A DNA stretch of 64,000 nucleotides from Streptomyces hyaluromycini (lineage in GTDB: Bacteria > Actinomycetota > Actinomycetes > Streptomycetales > Streptomycetaceae). Both the position numbers and the translations under genes were made by a program. The stretch is taken from assembly GCF_002217755.1 (NCBI RefSeq), contig NZ_BCFL01000021.1, positions 62,001 through 126,000 of the forward strand, written 5' to 3'. Below are positions 57,019 through 64,000 of this stretch, one piece after another; positions within the stretch are counted from its first letter, which is position 1, and each line of letters opens with the position of its first letter. The notes below the pieces were generated by a model that did no database searches, had not been told where the DNA came from, and saw nothing but the letters and a program-made list of their open reading frames with translations.

Positions 57019-57621
57019 TCAGGCCGACATGAGAAGCCGCCCGCGCCTGGCATAGGCCAGGGCCTCGGGGGTGAGCACCGGACGCGGCACCAGGATCCCG
57101 CAGTCCGTGCAGACCGGACCGGCGGAAGGCTCGTGGTCCAGGTCGTACTTCCAGATGAGGCGCTCCCCTGCGCACACCGGGCAGACGGTGCCCGGCTCGC
57201 GCTCCAGGGCGGCGATCAGCCGTCGCAGCACCTCGGCGAGTGGTTCGTCGGGATGGACCCGTGGGTCGTCGCACCAGGCCACTCCGAATCCGCCCCAGGT
57301 CAGCCGGTGCCAGTCGTCCACGCTGCCCGGGCGGCGCAGCCCGTCGTGCTTCTCCTTCTTGCGGCGCTCGGCGAACTCGCCCTCATAGGCGAGCCATACC
57401 GTCCGTGCCTCCTCCAGCTCCTCCAGCGCGCCCACGAGACGCACCGGATCGGGGGACCGGTCCTCGGGACCGAACCCGGCCCGCGAGCAGAGATGGTCCC
57501 AGGTCGCGCGGTGCCCGTAAGGAGCGAACCGCTCCAGGCACTTGCGCAGCGAGTAACGCCGTAGCGCCAGATCGCACCGTGGGTCTCGCACCTGTCTCGC
57601 CAGACTCCGGAAACCGGCCAT
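57019..57621 (-). CDS. Hypothetical protein with C-terminal zinc ribbon
   Basis: 200 residues. No recognised family. The first 120 residues are helical and charged (RYSLRKCLERFAPYGHRATWDHLCSRAG); then VCPVCAGERLIWKYDLDHEPSAGPVCTDCGILVPRPVL gives paired CxxC motifs of a zinc ribbon (four Cys spaced 22 apart). Nucleic-acid or protein binding is possible. Neither neighbour suggests a role. Codon use is genome-typical. Confidence 0.65.
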   Translation of the reverse strand: MAGFRSLARQVRDPRCDLALRRYSLRKCLERFAPYGHRATWDHLCSRAGFGPEDRSPDPVRLVGALEELEEARTVWLAYEGEFAERRKKEKHDGLRRPGSVDDWHRLTWGGFGVAWCDDPRVHPDEPLAEVLRRLIAALEREPGTVCPVCAGERLIWKYDLDHEPSAGPVCTDCGILVPRPVLTPEALAYARRGRLLMSA

Positions 57622-57844
57622 CGCCCTGCACCTCCGTCACACCTGCACCTGTACTTCGGTCACTTCGGCGTCGCCGCACCGGCTTCGCGCGGCGTTGCCG
57701 TATAGACGTATCGACACTCGAATCGGCTCCATCCGATTTCCGATGCCGCCCATAAGGCCGCCCGCCTTGACCGACGGCCGGTGGCACCACCGACGCGGGC
57801 GACCACTCCAAAACTTGACGCATGTTCATCTTCAATCCCGGGGA

Positions 57845-57855
57845 TACCGGCGGTA
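57845..57855. promoter_or_regulatory. Palindrome upstream of the penicillin acylase family gene
   Basis: TACCG-G-CGGTA, perfect, 35 bases before the ATG at 57890. It resembles the CATACCG palindromes at 37807 and 63480 but with a one-base spacer. An additional AATCGG...CCGATT pair lies at 57721-57738. The rest of the 57622-57889 gap is non-coding. Confidence 0.35.
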
Positions 57856-57889
57856 ACGTCCGGCACCACCCCCGTCGTGAGGAGCTGCC

Positions 57890-60676
57890 ATGCCCCGGCG
57901 CACCAGACATCACGCGTTGTTCGACAAACTGAGAACTCCCCGCAAGCTCCCCGGGTTCCTGAAAGCCGCATCCGTATGCGTCCTCATAGCCGGCCTGCTC
58001 TCCCCGCTGGTCCAGGCGACTCCGGCGGCGGCCGCGGCCTCCAACGACTACTGCGGCGGCCAGTGTTCCGACATCCTGCCGCCCGGCGAGAACGGCAACG
58101 CCACGCTCGCCCAGGTCCTCCTCAACCAGGTCTTCGGCACCCAGCCCGACCATGCCGAGGACCAGCTGGGCCCCTACAACAACCTGGCCACGGGGTACTC
58201 CACCCTCACCGACGCGAAGATCAACACGTTCTTCAACGACTCGTCGTTCGGTGTCGCTTCCGATCAAGTCGCCTCCACGGAGAGTCCGGCGGGTCGCAGT
58301 GACGTGACGATCGTCCGTGACAAGAAGACGGGCGTGCCGCACATCACCGGTACCACCAGATACGGCACCGAGTTCGGCGCGGGGTATGCCGCCGCTGAGG
58401 ACCGGCTGTGGCTCATGGACGTGTTCCGGCACGTCGGCCGCGGCCAGCTCACCACCTTCGCCGGTGGCGCCGCCTCCAACCAGGGCCTTGAACAGGAGTT
58501 CTACCGCAACGCCCCCTACTCCGAGGCCGACCTCCAGGCGCAGATCGACAACGCCGTCGCCAACAACGGCACCCGCGGCCAGCAGGCCCTCGCGGACGCC
58601 AACGCCTACCTCGCCGGCATCAACTCCTACATCGACGCCTCCGACAGCGGCCGGTACTTCCCCGGCGAATACGTGCTGACCGGACACAAGGACTCGATCA
58701 CCAACGCCGGTACGATCGACCACTTCAAGATCACCGACCTGGTGGCGCTGGCCTCCGTGATCGGCACGCTGTTCGGCTCCGGCGGCGGAGGCGAGGTCAA
58801 CAACGCCATCTCGCTGCTCGCCGCCCAGGAGAAGTACGGTGTGACCGAGGGCACCAAGGTCTGGGAGTCGTTCCGTGAGCGCAACGACCCCGAGGCCGTG
58901 CTCACCGTCCACAACGGCGAGAGCTTCCCGTACGGCACCAAGCCCGACAACCCGCAGGGCGAGGCACTGCCGGACGCCGGTACGGTGACGACCGAACCGC
59001 TGGTCTACAACGCCACCGGCACGGGCGCCGACCAGAGCGCCAGCGCGGCCTCCGCGGCGGCGACCGCGACCGCTCTCAGCTCGGCCAAGCGCGGGATGTC
59101 CAACGCCCTCGTCGTCAGCGGCAAGTACACCGCGAGCGGCCACCCGATCGCCGTGTTCGGACCGCAGACCGGCTACTTCGCCCCGCAGCTGCTCATGCTC
59201 CAGGAGATCCAGGGCCCGGGCATCAGCGCCCGCGGCGCCTCCTTCGCCGGCCTGAGCATGTACGTCGAACTGGGCCGCGGCCAGGACTACGCGTGGTCCG
59301 CCACCACCTCCGGGCAGGACATCATCGACTCCTACGCGGTCGAACTCTGCCAGGACGACTACCACTACCTGTACCACGGCACCTGCACGGCCATGGACGA
59401 GGTCGAGCAGGCCAACTCCTGGAAGCCGACCACCGCCGACGGCACGGCCGCCGGCTCCTACACCATGAAAGTCTGGAAAACCAAGTACGGCCCGGTCGAA
59501 TACCGGGCCACCGTCGGCGGGAAGAAGGTCGCCTACACCACCCTGAGATCCTCCTACATGCACGAGGCCGACTCGATCATCGGCTTCCAGATGCTCAACG
59601 ACCCCGACTACGTGAAGAGCCCGCAGACCTTCCAGAGCGCGGTCCAGCACATCAACTTCACCTTCAACTGGTTCTACGCCGACTCCTCGCACACCGCGTA
59701 CTACAACAGCGGCAACAACCCGGTGCGGGCGAGCGGGGTCGACCCCGAGTTCCCGGTCTGGGGCCAGGCCGCCTACGAGTGGCAGAACTGGGACCCGACC
59801 ACCAACACGGCCGACTACACCCCGGCCTCCGCGCACCCCAACTCCATCGACCAGGACTACTACATCTCCTGGAACAACAAACAGGCGCTGAACTACACGA
59901 CCGCCAGCTGGGGTGACGGGTCCGTGCACCGCGGCAACCTCCTCGACGACCGGGTCAAGAAACTCGTCGCCGCCGGCGGTGTCACCCGCTCTGTGCTTGT
60001 CAAGGCCATGGCAGACGCATCCCTGGAGGACCTGCGGGCCGAGGACGTCCTGCCGGACCTGCTGAAGGTGATCAACAGCAGTACGGTGACCGACTCCACG
60101 GCCGCCGCGGCCGTCACCAAGCTCCAGACCTGGCTGACCGCGGGCGGCAAGCGCACGGAGACCTCGGCGGGCTCGAAGACGTACGCCAACTCCGACGCCA
60201 TCCGGATCCTGGACGCCTGGTGGCCGCTGCTGGTGAAGGCCGAGTTCCAGCCCGGCCTCGGTGACAGCCTGTACACCGCGCTTACCAACAACCTCTACAT
60301 CGACGAGACCCCGTCCGCCGCCCACGGACCGACCGGTTCGCATGCCGGAAGCTCCTTCCAGTACGGCTGGTGGAGCTATGTCGACAAGGACATCCGGTCG
60401 GTGCTCGGGCAGACCGTGTCGGGACCGCTCGCCGAGCAGTACTGCGGCGGCGGCAGCCTCAGCGCCTGCCGGGACATCCTCATCAGCACCCTGAAGACGG
60501 CGGCCGGCACCAGCGCGTCCACCGTCTACCCCGGGGACTCGCTGTGCTCGGCGGGCGACCAGTGGTGCGCCGACTCGATCGTCCAGCGCACCCTGGGCGG
60601 CATCAAGCACTACAACATCAGCTGGCAGAACCGGCCGACCTTCCAGCAGGTCGTGGAGTTCACCTCACACAGGTGA
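57890..60676 (+). CDS. Secreted penicillin acylase family (Ntn-hydrolase) enzyme
   Basis: 928 residues. A long basic start and hydrophobic core (KAASVCVLIAGLLSPLVQATPAAA) form a signal peptide. The alpha-chain region (DVTIVRDKKTGVPHITG, GTEFGAGYAAAEDRLWLMDVFRHVGRGQL) and the autocatalytic site GMSNALVVSG with Ser404 as nucleophile after cleavage are clear; the beta-chain carries MLQEIQGPGISARGASFAGL. Members hydrolyse N-acyl amides: penicillin acylase, acyl-homoserine-lactone acylases and aculeacin acylase. Four Cys pairs suit export. Substrate undetermined; the TACCG palindrome upstream may be regulatory. Confidence 0.88.
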   Translation: MPRRTRHHALFDKLRTPRKLPGFLKAASVCVLIAGLLSPLVQATPAAAAASNDYCGGQCSDILPPGENGNATLAQVLLNQVFGTQPDHAEDQLGPYNNLATGYSTLTDAKINTFFNDSSFGVASDQVASTESPAGRSDVTIVRDKKTGVPHITGTTRYGTEFGAGYAAAEDRLWLMDVFRHVGRGQLTTFAGGAASNQGLEQEFYRNAPYSEADLQAQIDNAVANNGTRGQQALADANAYLAGINSYIDASDSGRYFPGEYVLTGHKDSITNAGTIDHFKITDLVALASVIGTLFGSGGGGEVNNAISLLAAQEKYGVTEGTKVWESFRERNDPEAVLTVHNGESFPYGTKPDNPQGEALPDAGTVTTEPLVYNATGTGADQSASAASAAATATALSSAKRGMSNALVVSGKYTASGHPIAVFGPQTGYFAPQLLMLQEIQGPGISARGASFAGLSMYVELGRGQDYAWSATTSGQDIIDSYAVELCQDDYHYLYHGTCTAMDEVEQANSWKPTTADGTAAGSYTMKVWKTKYGPVEYRATVGGKKVAYTTLRSSYMHEADSIIGFQMLNDPDYVKSPQTFQSAVQHINFTFNWFYADSSHTAYYNSGNNPVRASGVDPEFPVWGQAAYEWQNWDPTTNTADYTPASAHPNSIDQDYYISWNNKQALNYTTASWGDGSVHRGNLLDDRVKKLVAAGGVTRSVLVKAMADASLEDLRAEDVLPDLLKVINSSTVTDSTAAAAVTKLQTWLTAGGKRTETSAGSKTYANSDAIRILDAWWPLLVKAEFQPGLGDSLYTALTNNLYIDETPSAAHGPTGSHAGSSFQYGWWSYVDKDIRSVLGQTVSGPLAEQYCGGGSLSACRDILISTLKTAAGTSASTVYPGDSLCSAGDQWCADSIVQRTLGGIKHYNISWQNRPTFQQVVEFTSHR

Positions 60677-60725
60677 GACACGGCTGAGCCGCACACCGGT
60701 GGGCTGATGTCCCACGGCGGCGGGG

Positions 60726-62045
60726 TCACGCGATGTGCCCCGCCGCCAGCACCACCCGGGCCAGTTCGGGGTGCACGATGTCGCTGTGCGCCCCGGACGG
60801 CGGCCCGCCCTTCTTCACGACCGCCGCCGCGTCGACGTTCACACAGCCCGGCGCGGCGAGCGGGCCGCGCAGCGCCGCCGCCAGGTCCAGCGCACGGGTG
60901 CCCGGCACCTCCTGGACACCGTCGTGGCCCATCGCACCCCACATGGCGCCCAGCATCCGCCCCACGTCCTCGCCCAGCGCCGACTCGCAGTCGTCCGCCA
61001 TCCGCGAGGCCAGCGGATACATCGTGCCGAGCGCCTCGTCGAAGTGGGAGTAGCAGCACACCAGCGGGCCGTCGATCCGGTTCTGCTGCCCCTGGAGCAC
61101 CCCGCCGGTACGGGGGTCGTGGGGCAGCCGGGCGGCGAACGCGTAGTGCGAGAAGGCGCCTTGCAGCAGGGTCACGGACTTCACCGTGCGCACCCCGTCC
61201 GGCAGCCCGCGCAGCGCGAACGACACCAGCCGGCCGCCGAAGCTGTGCCCGACCAGATGCACCCGCACGTCCGGCGCCGCCCCGGCCAGCTGCCCGACCA
61301 CCCGCCCGAGCCCGCGCTCCCCGACGGTCCCCGCGCGCCGCTTCATCGCGTAGTAGGTCGCCTGCCTGAGCAGCTCCTTCGCGCCGTCCCAGGGGTTCGG
61401 CAGCGCGAACCCGGCCGCGCCGCCGCCCCCTTGGAGCGTGGCCAGCGCCGCCGCGAACTCCTCGCACAGGGCCGCCGTGTCCCCGGTGAACAGCACCGGG
61501 TCGCTCTGCGGGACGCCCTCCGCGAGCGTGTCCGCCGCGAACAGCGGCTGCGGGCCGCCGGGGAGAACCTCGACCAGCAGCCGTACGAGCCGCCCGAACT
61601 CCTCCAGTTCGTTCGCCGGCCGCTGGTCCAGCATCCGCGCGATCTGGTCGACGACGGTGGCCCGCCCCGGGAACGTCTCCAGGAGCGCGTGCCGGGTGTC
61701 CTTGTCGAGGGCGGGCGCCGGTGACTCCTCCGCCTCCGTGGCCACCACGGACTTCGGGAAGTCGGGGATCGGCTCGTCGCAGAACCGCATCGACGGCCAG
61801 ATCACCCCGGCGTACCCGATCCGCGCCTTCGGCGCGAGCTTCGGGATCGGCGCGAAGAACCGCCGGTACAGGGCGGTCGCGCCCGAACGGTCGTTGTTCC
61901 AGCCGTGCGCGAAGACGATCAGGTCATGGACGCCGTGGCCGCCGATCTCGCCCAGCAGGCGGTCGCGTTCGGCGGCGTCCGGGTCCCCGTCCGCGTCGAA
62001 GGTCAGCTCCCAGTAGGGAGTCACACTCATCCCAGGATCCGCCAT
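60726..62045 (-). CDS. Alpha/beta hydrolase of unknown substrate
   Basis: 439 residues from ATG at 62045 (GGAGCC upstream); the ATG at 62030 giving MSVTPYWELTFDAD is an equally good alternative. The N-terminus has VHDLIVFAHGWNNDRSGATALYRRFF, an oxyanion-like H-G, and the nucleophile lies in VHLVGHSFGGRLVSFALRGL (GHSFG). A His late in the sequence (around HSDIVHPELARVVL) is a likely catalytic residue. There is no signal peptide. Long insertions (TLQGGGGAAGFALPNPWDG) distinguish it from lipases. It lies 80 bases downstream of the NamZ-type gene on the same strand, possibly one transcript. Confidence 0.8.
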   Translation of the reverse strand: MADPGMSVTPYWELTFDADGDPDAAERDRLLGEIGGHGVHDLIVFAHGWNNDRSGATALYRRFFAPIPKLAPKARIGYAGVIWPSMRFCDEPIPDFPKSVVATEAEESPAPALDKDTRHALLETFPGRATVVDQIARMLDQRPANELEEFGRLVRLLVEVLPGGPQPLFAADTLAEGVPQSDPVLFTGDTAALCEEFAAALATLQGGGGAAGFALPNPWDGAKELLRQATYYAMKRRAGTVGERGLGRVVGQLAGAAPDVRVHLVGHSFGGRLVSFALRGLPDGVRTVKSVTLLQGAFSHYAFAARLPHDPRTGGVLQGQQNRIDGPLVCCYSHFDEALGTMYPLASRMADDCESALGEDVGRMLGAMWGAMGHDGVQEVPGTRALDLAAALRGPLAAPGCVNVDAAAVVKKGGPPSGAHSDIVHPELARVVLAAGHIA

Positions 62046-62125
62046 ACCAGGCTCCTCGTCCCCCGAACCGGTGCGATGTGCGCGCATCGTCCTGCTGCGG
62101 GGCAAGGTTGGCCATACGACGCGCC

Positions 62126-63361
62126 TCACCTGTAGAGGAGAAATTCCTTTCGGACCCGGCGGAATGCGGCGAGTTCGTCCTGCCAGGCGCCGACCACCTC
62201 GTCCGGGCCCGCCCCGGCGTCGATCATCGTGCGCACGCGCGTGGATCCGGTGAGCTTGTCGATCCAGCCGTCCGGGCGCCAGGCGAAGCCGCTCCACACC
62301 TTCTTCGCGGTGACCAGCAGGGCGATTCCGGTGCGTACCGGGTCGTAGGCGGCCCGGTCGTGCACATGGATCTGCACCCCGCCGGCGGTCCTGCCCTGGA
62401 ACTTGGAGAAGGCCGGCGCGAAGTACGCCTCCCGGAACCGCACGCCCGGGAGCGCGAGCTCGTTGGCGGCGGCCGCCCAGCGCGCGTCGATGCCCTCGGC
62501 GCCCAGCAGCTCGAAGGGGCGGGTGGTACCGCGTCCCTCGGACAGGTTCGTGCCCTCGAAGAGACAGGTGCCCGAGTAGACGAGGGCGGTGTCCGGGGTG
62601 GGCATGTTGGGACTCGGCGGCACCCACGGCAGCCCGTACGCGTCGAGGAAGCGGGAGCGCCGCCAGCCCGTCATCGGTACGACGTCCAGCGCGACCGGCG
62701 GGTCCAGGAACTCCGCGTTGAACAGCCGCGCGAGTTCGGCGACCGTCATGCCGTGTGCCTGCGCGATCGGCTGCCGGCCGACGAAACTGGCGAACTCCCG
62801 GTGCAGGACCGGGCCCTGGGCGGTGCGGCCGGTCACCGGGTTCGGGCGGTCGAGCACCACGAAGCGCTTGCCGGCCAGCCGGGCGGCCTCCATGCAGTCG
62901 TAGAGCGTCCAGATGTACGTGTAGAAACGGGCGCCGACGTCCTGGATGTCGAAGACGATCGTGTCCACGCCGGAGGCGGTGAAGACGTCGGCGAGGGGCT
63001 GTCCGCTCTTGAGGTAGGTGTCGTGGACGGGCAGGCCGGTCGCCGGGTCGTCGTAGCGGCCCTCGGAGCCGCCGGCCTGGGCGGTGCCGCGGAAACCGTG
63101 TTCCGGGCCGAAGACGGCGGTGAGGTTCACGCGAGGGTCGGCGTGCATGACGTCGACGATGTGGCGGGCGTCGGGGGTGATGCCGGTGGGGTTGGTCACG
63201 ATGCCGGTCTTCTGGGCGGCGAGGAGGGCATAGCCGTCGGCGGCGAGGTGATCGAAGCCGGTCTTGAGGGTGCCGTGGGCGTCGGCTGTGGTGGCCGTGG
63301 GTAGGGCTGTCACGGCCGTTGCCGTGGCCGCGGTGAGCAGACTTCGTCTGGACGGGCGCAT
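62126..63361 (-). CDS. Exported exo-beta-N-acetylmuramidase (NamZ, DUF1343)
   Basis: 411 residues. The start MRPSRRSLLTAATATAVTALPTATTADA carries a twin-arginine-like signal (RRSLL). The DUF1343 core is complete: FDHLAADGYALLAAQKTGIVTNPTGI, VFGPEHGFRGTAQAGGSEGRYDDPATGLPVHDTYLKSG, VDTIVFDIQDVGARFYTYIWTLYDCMEAA, VLDRPNPVTGR and SEGRGTTRPFELLGAEGI. NamZ enzymes release N-acetylmuramic acid from peptidoglycan fragments, so a role in wall recycling is likely. Family B repeat upstream. Confidence 0.9.
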   Translation of the reverse strand: MRPSRRSLLTAATATAVTALPTATTADAHGTLKTGFDHLAADGYALLAAQKTGIVTNPTGITPDARHIVDVMHADPRVNLTAVFGPEHGFRGTAQAGGSEGRYDDPATGLPVHDTYLKSGQPLADVFTASGVDTIVFDIQDVGARFYTYIWTLYDCMEAARLAGKRFVVLDRPNPVTGRTAQGPVLHREFASFVGRQPIAQAHGMTVAELARLFNAEFLDPPVALDVVPMTGWRRSRFLDAYGLPWVPPSPNMPTPDTALVYSGTCLFEGTNLSEGRGTTRPFELLGAEGIDARWAAAANELALPGVRFREAYFAPAFSKFQGRTAGGVQIHVHDRAAYDPVRTGIALLVTAKKVWSGFAWRPDGWIDKLTGSTRVRTMIDAGAGPDEVVGAWQDELAAFRRVRKEFLLYR

Positions 63362-63400
63362 GGGGGTGAGCCTCCGTCGTCGTCCGGGTGCGGGTCGTGT

Positions 63401-63440
63401 GTGGCTGGTCGCGCAGTTCCCCGCGCCCCTTTGGGGCGCG
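63401..63440 (+). repeat. Intergenic repeat, family B (copy 2)
   Basis: GTGGCTGGTCGCGCAGTTCC then CCGCGCCCCTTTGGGGCGCG, whose end is a hairpin. Lies in the 63362-63543 gap between divergent genes. Confidence 0.75.
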
Positions 63441-63479
63441 CTGCAGCTTAGGGGGTGTGACGGTCGCCCTTTTCTCAAA

Positions 63480-63495
63480 CATACCGACCGGTTAG
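63480..63495. promoter_or_regulatory. CATACCG-type operator before the SDR gene
   Basis: CATACCGACCGGTTAG, an imperfect palindrome 49 bases before the SDR start, 13/16 identical to 37807-37822. Likely TetR-type site. Confidence 0.55.
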
Positions 63496-63543
63496 TGTGT
63501 CGTTGCTGAGCCGAGTCTGGTCGCGTCGTGTCGAAGGAGACCG

Positions 63544-64000
63544 ATGGTGGGAGCCGTGCAAGATGCCCGAGTCGTCGTCACCGGGGCGGGAGGGGGCATC
63601 GGGGCCGCCCTTGCCCGCCGGTTCGCCGCCGAAGGCGCCCGCGTCGTCGTGAACGACCTGGACGGGGACAAGGCGGCCGTCGTCGCCGAGGAGATCGGCG
63701 GGATCGCCCTTCCGGGGGACGCGTCCGGCATCGTCGGCGCCGCCCGGGAAGCGCTCGGCGGGAGCGTCGACGTCTACTGCGCCAACGCCGGGCTCGGTTC
63801 CGGCGGGTCCGAGGCGGCCGACGCGGCCGTGTGGGAATCGGCCTGGGACGTCAACGTCATGGCTCACGTACGGGCCGCCCAGGAGCTGGTGCCGGAGTGG
63901 CTGGAGCGGGGGAGCGGGCGGTTCGTGTCCACCGTGTCCGCCGCCGGACTGCTCACCATGATCGGCGCCGCGCCCTACAGCGTGACCAAGCACGCCGCCT
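63544..64000 (+). CDS. Short-chain dehydrogenase/reductase, N-terminal part (3' end outside window)
   Basis: The last 152 codons in view are open to the window end. The NAD(P)-binding motif VVTGAGGGIGAALARRFAAEGARVVVND (TGxxxGxG) with Asp for NAD is followed by CANAG and, at the edge, YSVTKHAA (catalytic Tyr-x3-Lys). GAAGGAG precedes the ATG. Typical SDRs have about 250 residues, so about 100 remain outside. The CATACCG site before it suggests TetR control, like acyl-CoA metabolism SDRs. Confidence 0.88.
   Translation, partial: MVGAVQDARVVVTGAGGGIGAALARRFAAEGARVVVNDLDGDKAAVVAEEIGGIALPGDASGIVGAAREALGGSVDVYCANAGLGSGGSEAADAAVWESAWDVNVMAHVRAAQELVPEWLERGSGRFVSTVSAAGLLTMIGAAPYSVTKHAA

Overview
The base composition (very high GC, strong third-position G/C bias), the abundance of TetR/GntR/MarR/SARP regulators, secreted hydrolases with Ala-rich signal peptides, an LAXTG cell-wall anchor and several intergenic repeat families typical of the genus all point to a Streptomyces chromosome. 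The 48-49 kb part (soxR, MaoC-like, TetR, acyl-CoA dehydrogenase) through to hmgA at 36 kb resembles, from memory, the S. coelicolor SCO1697-SCO1715 neighbourhood; this was not checked. No rRNA, tRNA, CRISPR array, insertion sequence, integrase or origin was recognised.

Layout. 0-1.6 kb: end of dnaE2 and a Y-family polymerase of the ImuB type (translesion synthesis). 1.7-4.2 kb: small regulator/enzyme pairs (HxlR + NAD(P)-binding protein, MarR + cupin) with palindromic operators. 4.3-11.6 kb: secreted lipase, sortase-anchored LPMO, acetyltransferases, a methyltransferase behind a damage-type promoter motif, DUF402, YtrA-like GntR, DUF72 and a AAA ATPase. 11.8-20.6 kb: a cell-surface polysaccharide locus: a four-gene overlapping operon (two GT2 glycosyltransferases, a CE4 deacetylase and a 1273-residue flippase/multi-spanning fusion), a convergent secreted glycoside hydrolase and an upstream small membrane protein. 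20.7-24.7 kb: secreted subtilisin, GDSL lipase, membrane Ser/Thr kinase. 24.7-31.2 kb: an ECF sigma/anti-sigma pair divergent from DUF4331, TPR and NicO-type Ni/Co transporter genes. 31.3-36.2 kb: CoA-transferase, orphan type ISP specificity protein, GntR and homogentisate dioxygenase (tyrosine catabolism). 36.4-41.4 kb: lipoprotein, TetR, molybdopterin oxidoreductase and a scar where a CitMHS transporter half and an MFS half are joined at a hexanucleotide repeat. 41.5-49.9 kb: aldehyde/alcohol dehydrogenase pair, EamA exporter, TetR/acyl-CoA dehydrogenase, TetR/MaoC and soxR. 49.9-64 kb: DUF2690 secreted protein, AfsR-like SARP regulator, RNA ligase with an HTH regulator, G1 glutamic peptidase, penicillin acylase family enzyme, alpha/beta hydrolase, NamZ-type muramidase and the start of an SDR.

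How the genes may work together. Three pairs of near-identical palindromes suggest small local regulons: one links the TetR at 45.9 kb and its divergent acyl-CoA dehydrogenase to the aldehyde/alcohol dehydrogenase operon; a second links the TetR at 48.2 kb to the MaoC/soxR divergent promoter; a third (CATACCG-type) links the molybdopterin oxidoreductase at 37.9 kb to the SDR at 63.5 kb. A putative ECF promoter (CAATCC-N16-CCGTAT) places the DUF4331-TPR-NicO genes under the neighbouring sigma factor. Three repeat families sit between genes, and one copy lies in frame inside the NicO transporter gene. These regulatory links are inferences from sequence pattern only.
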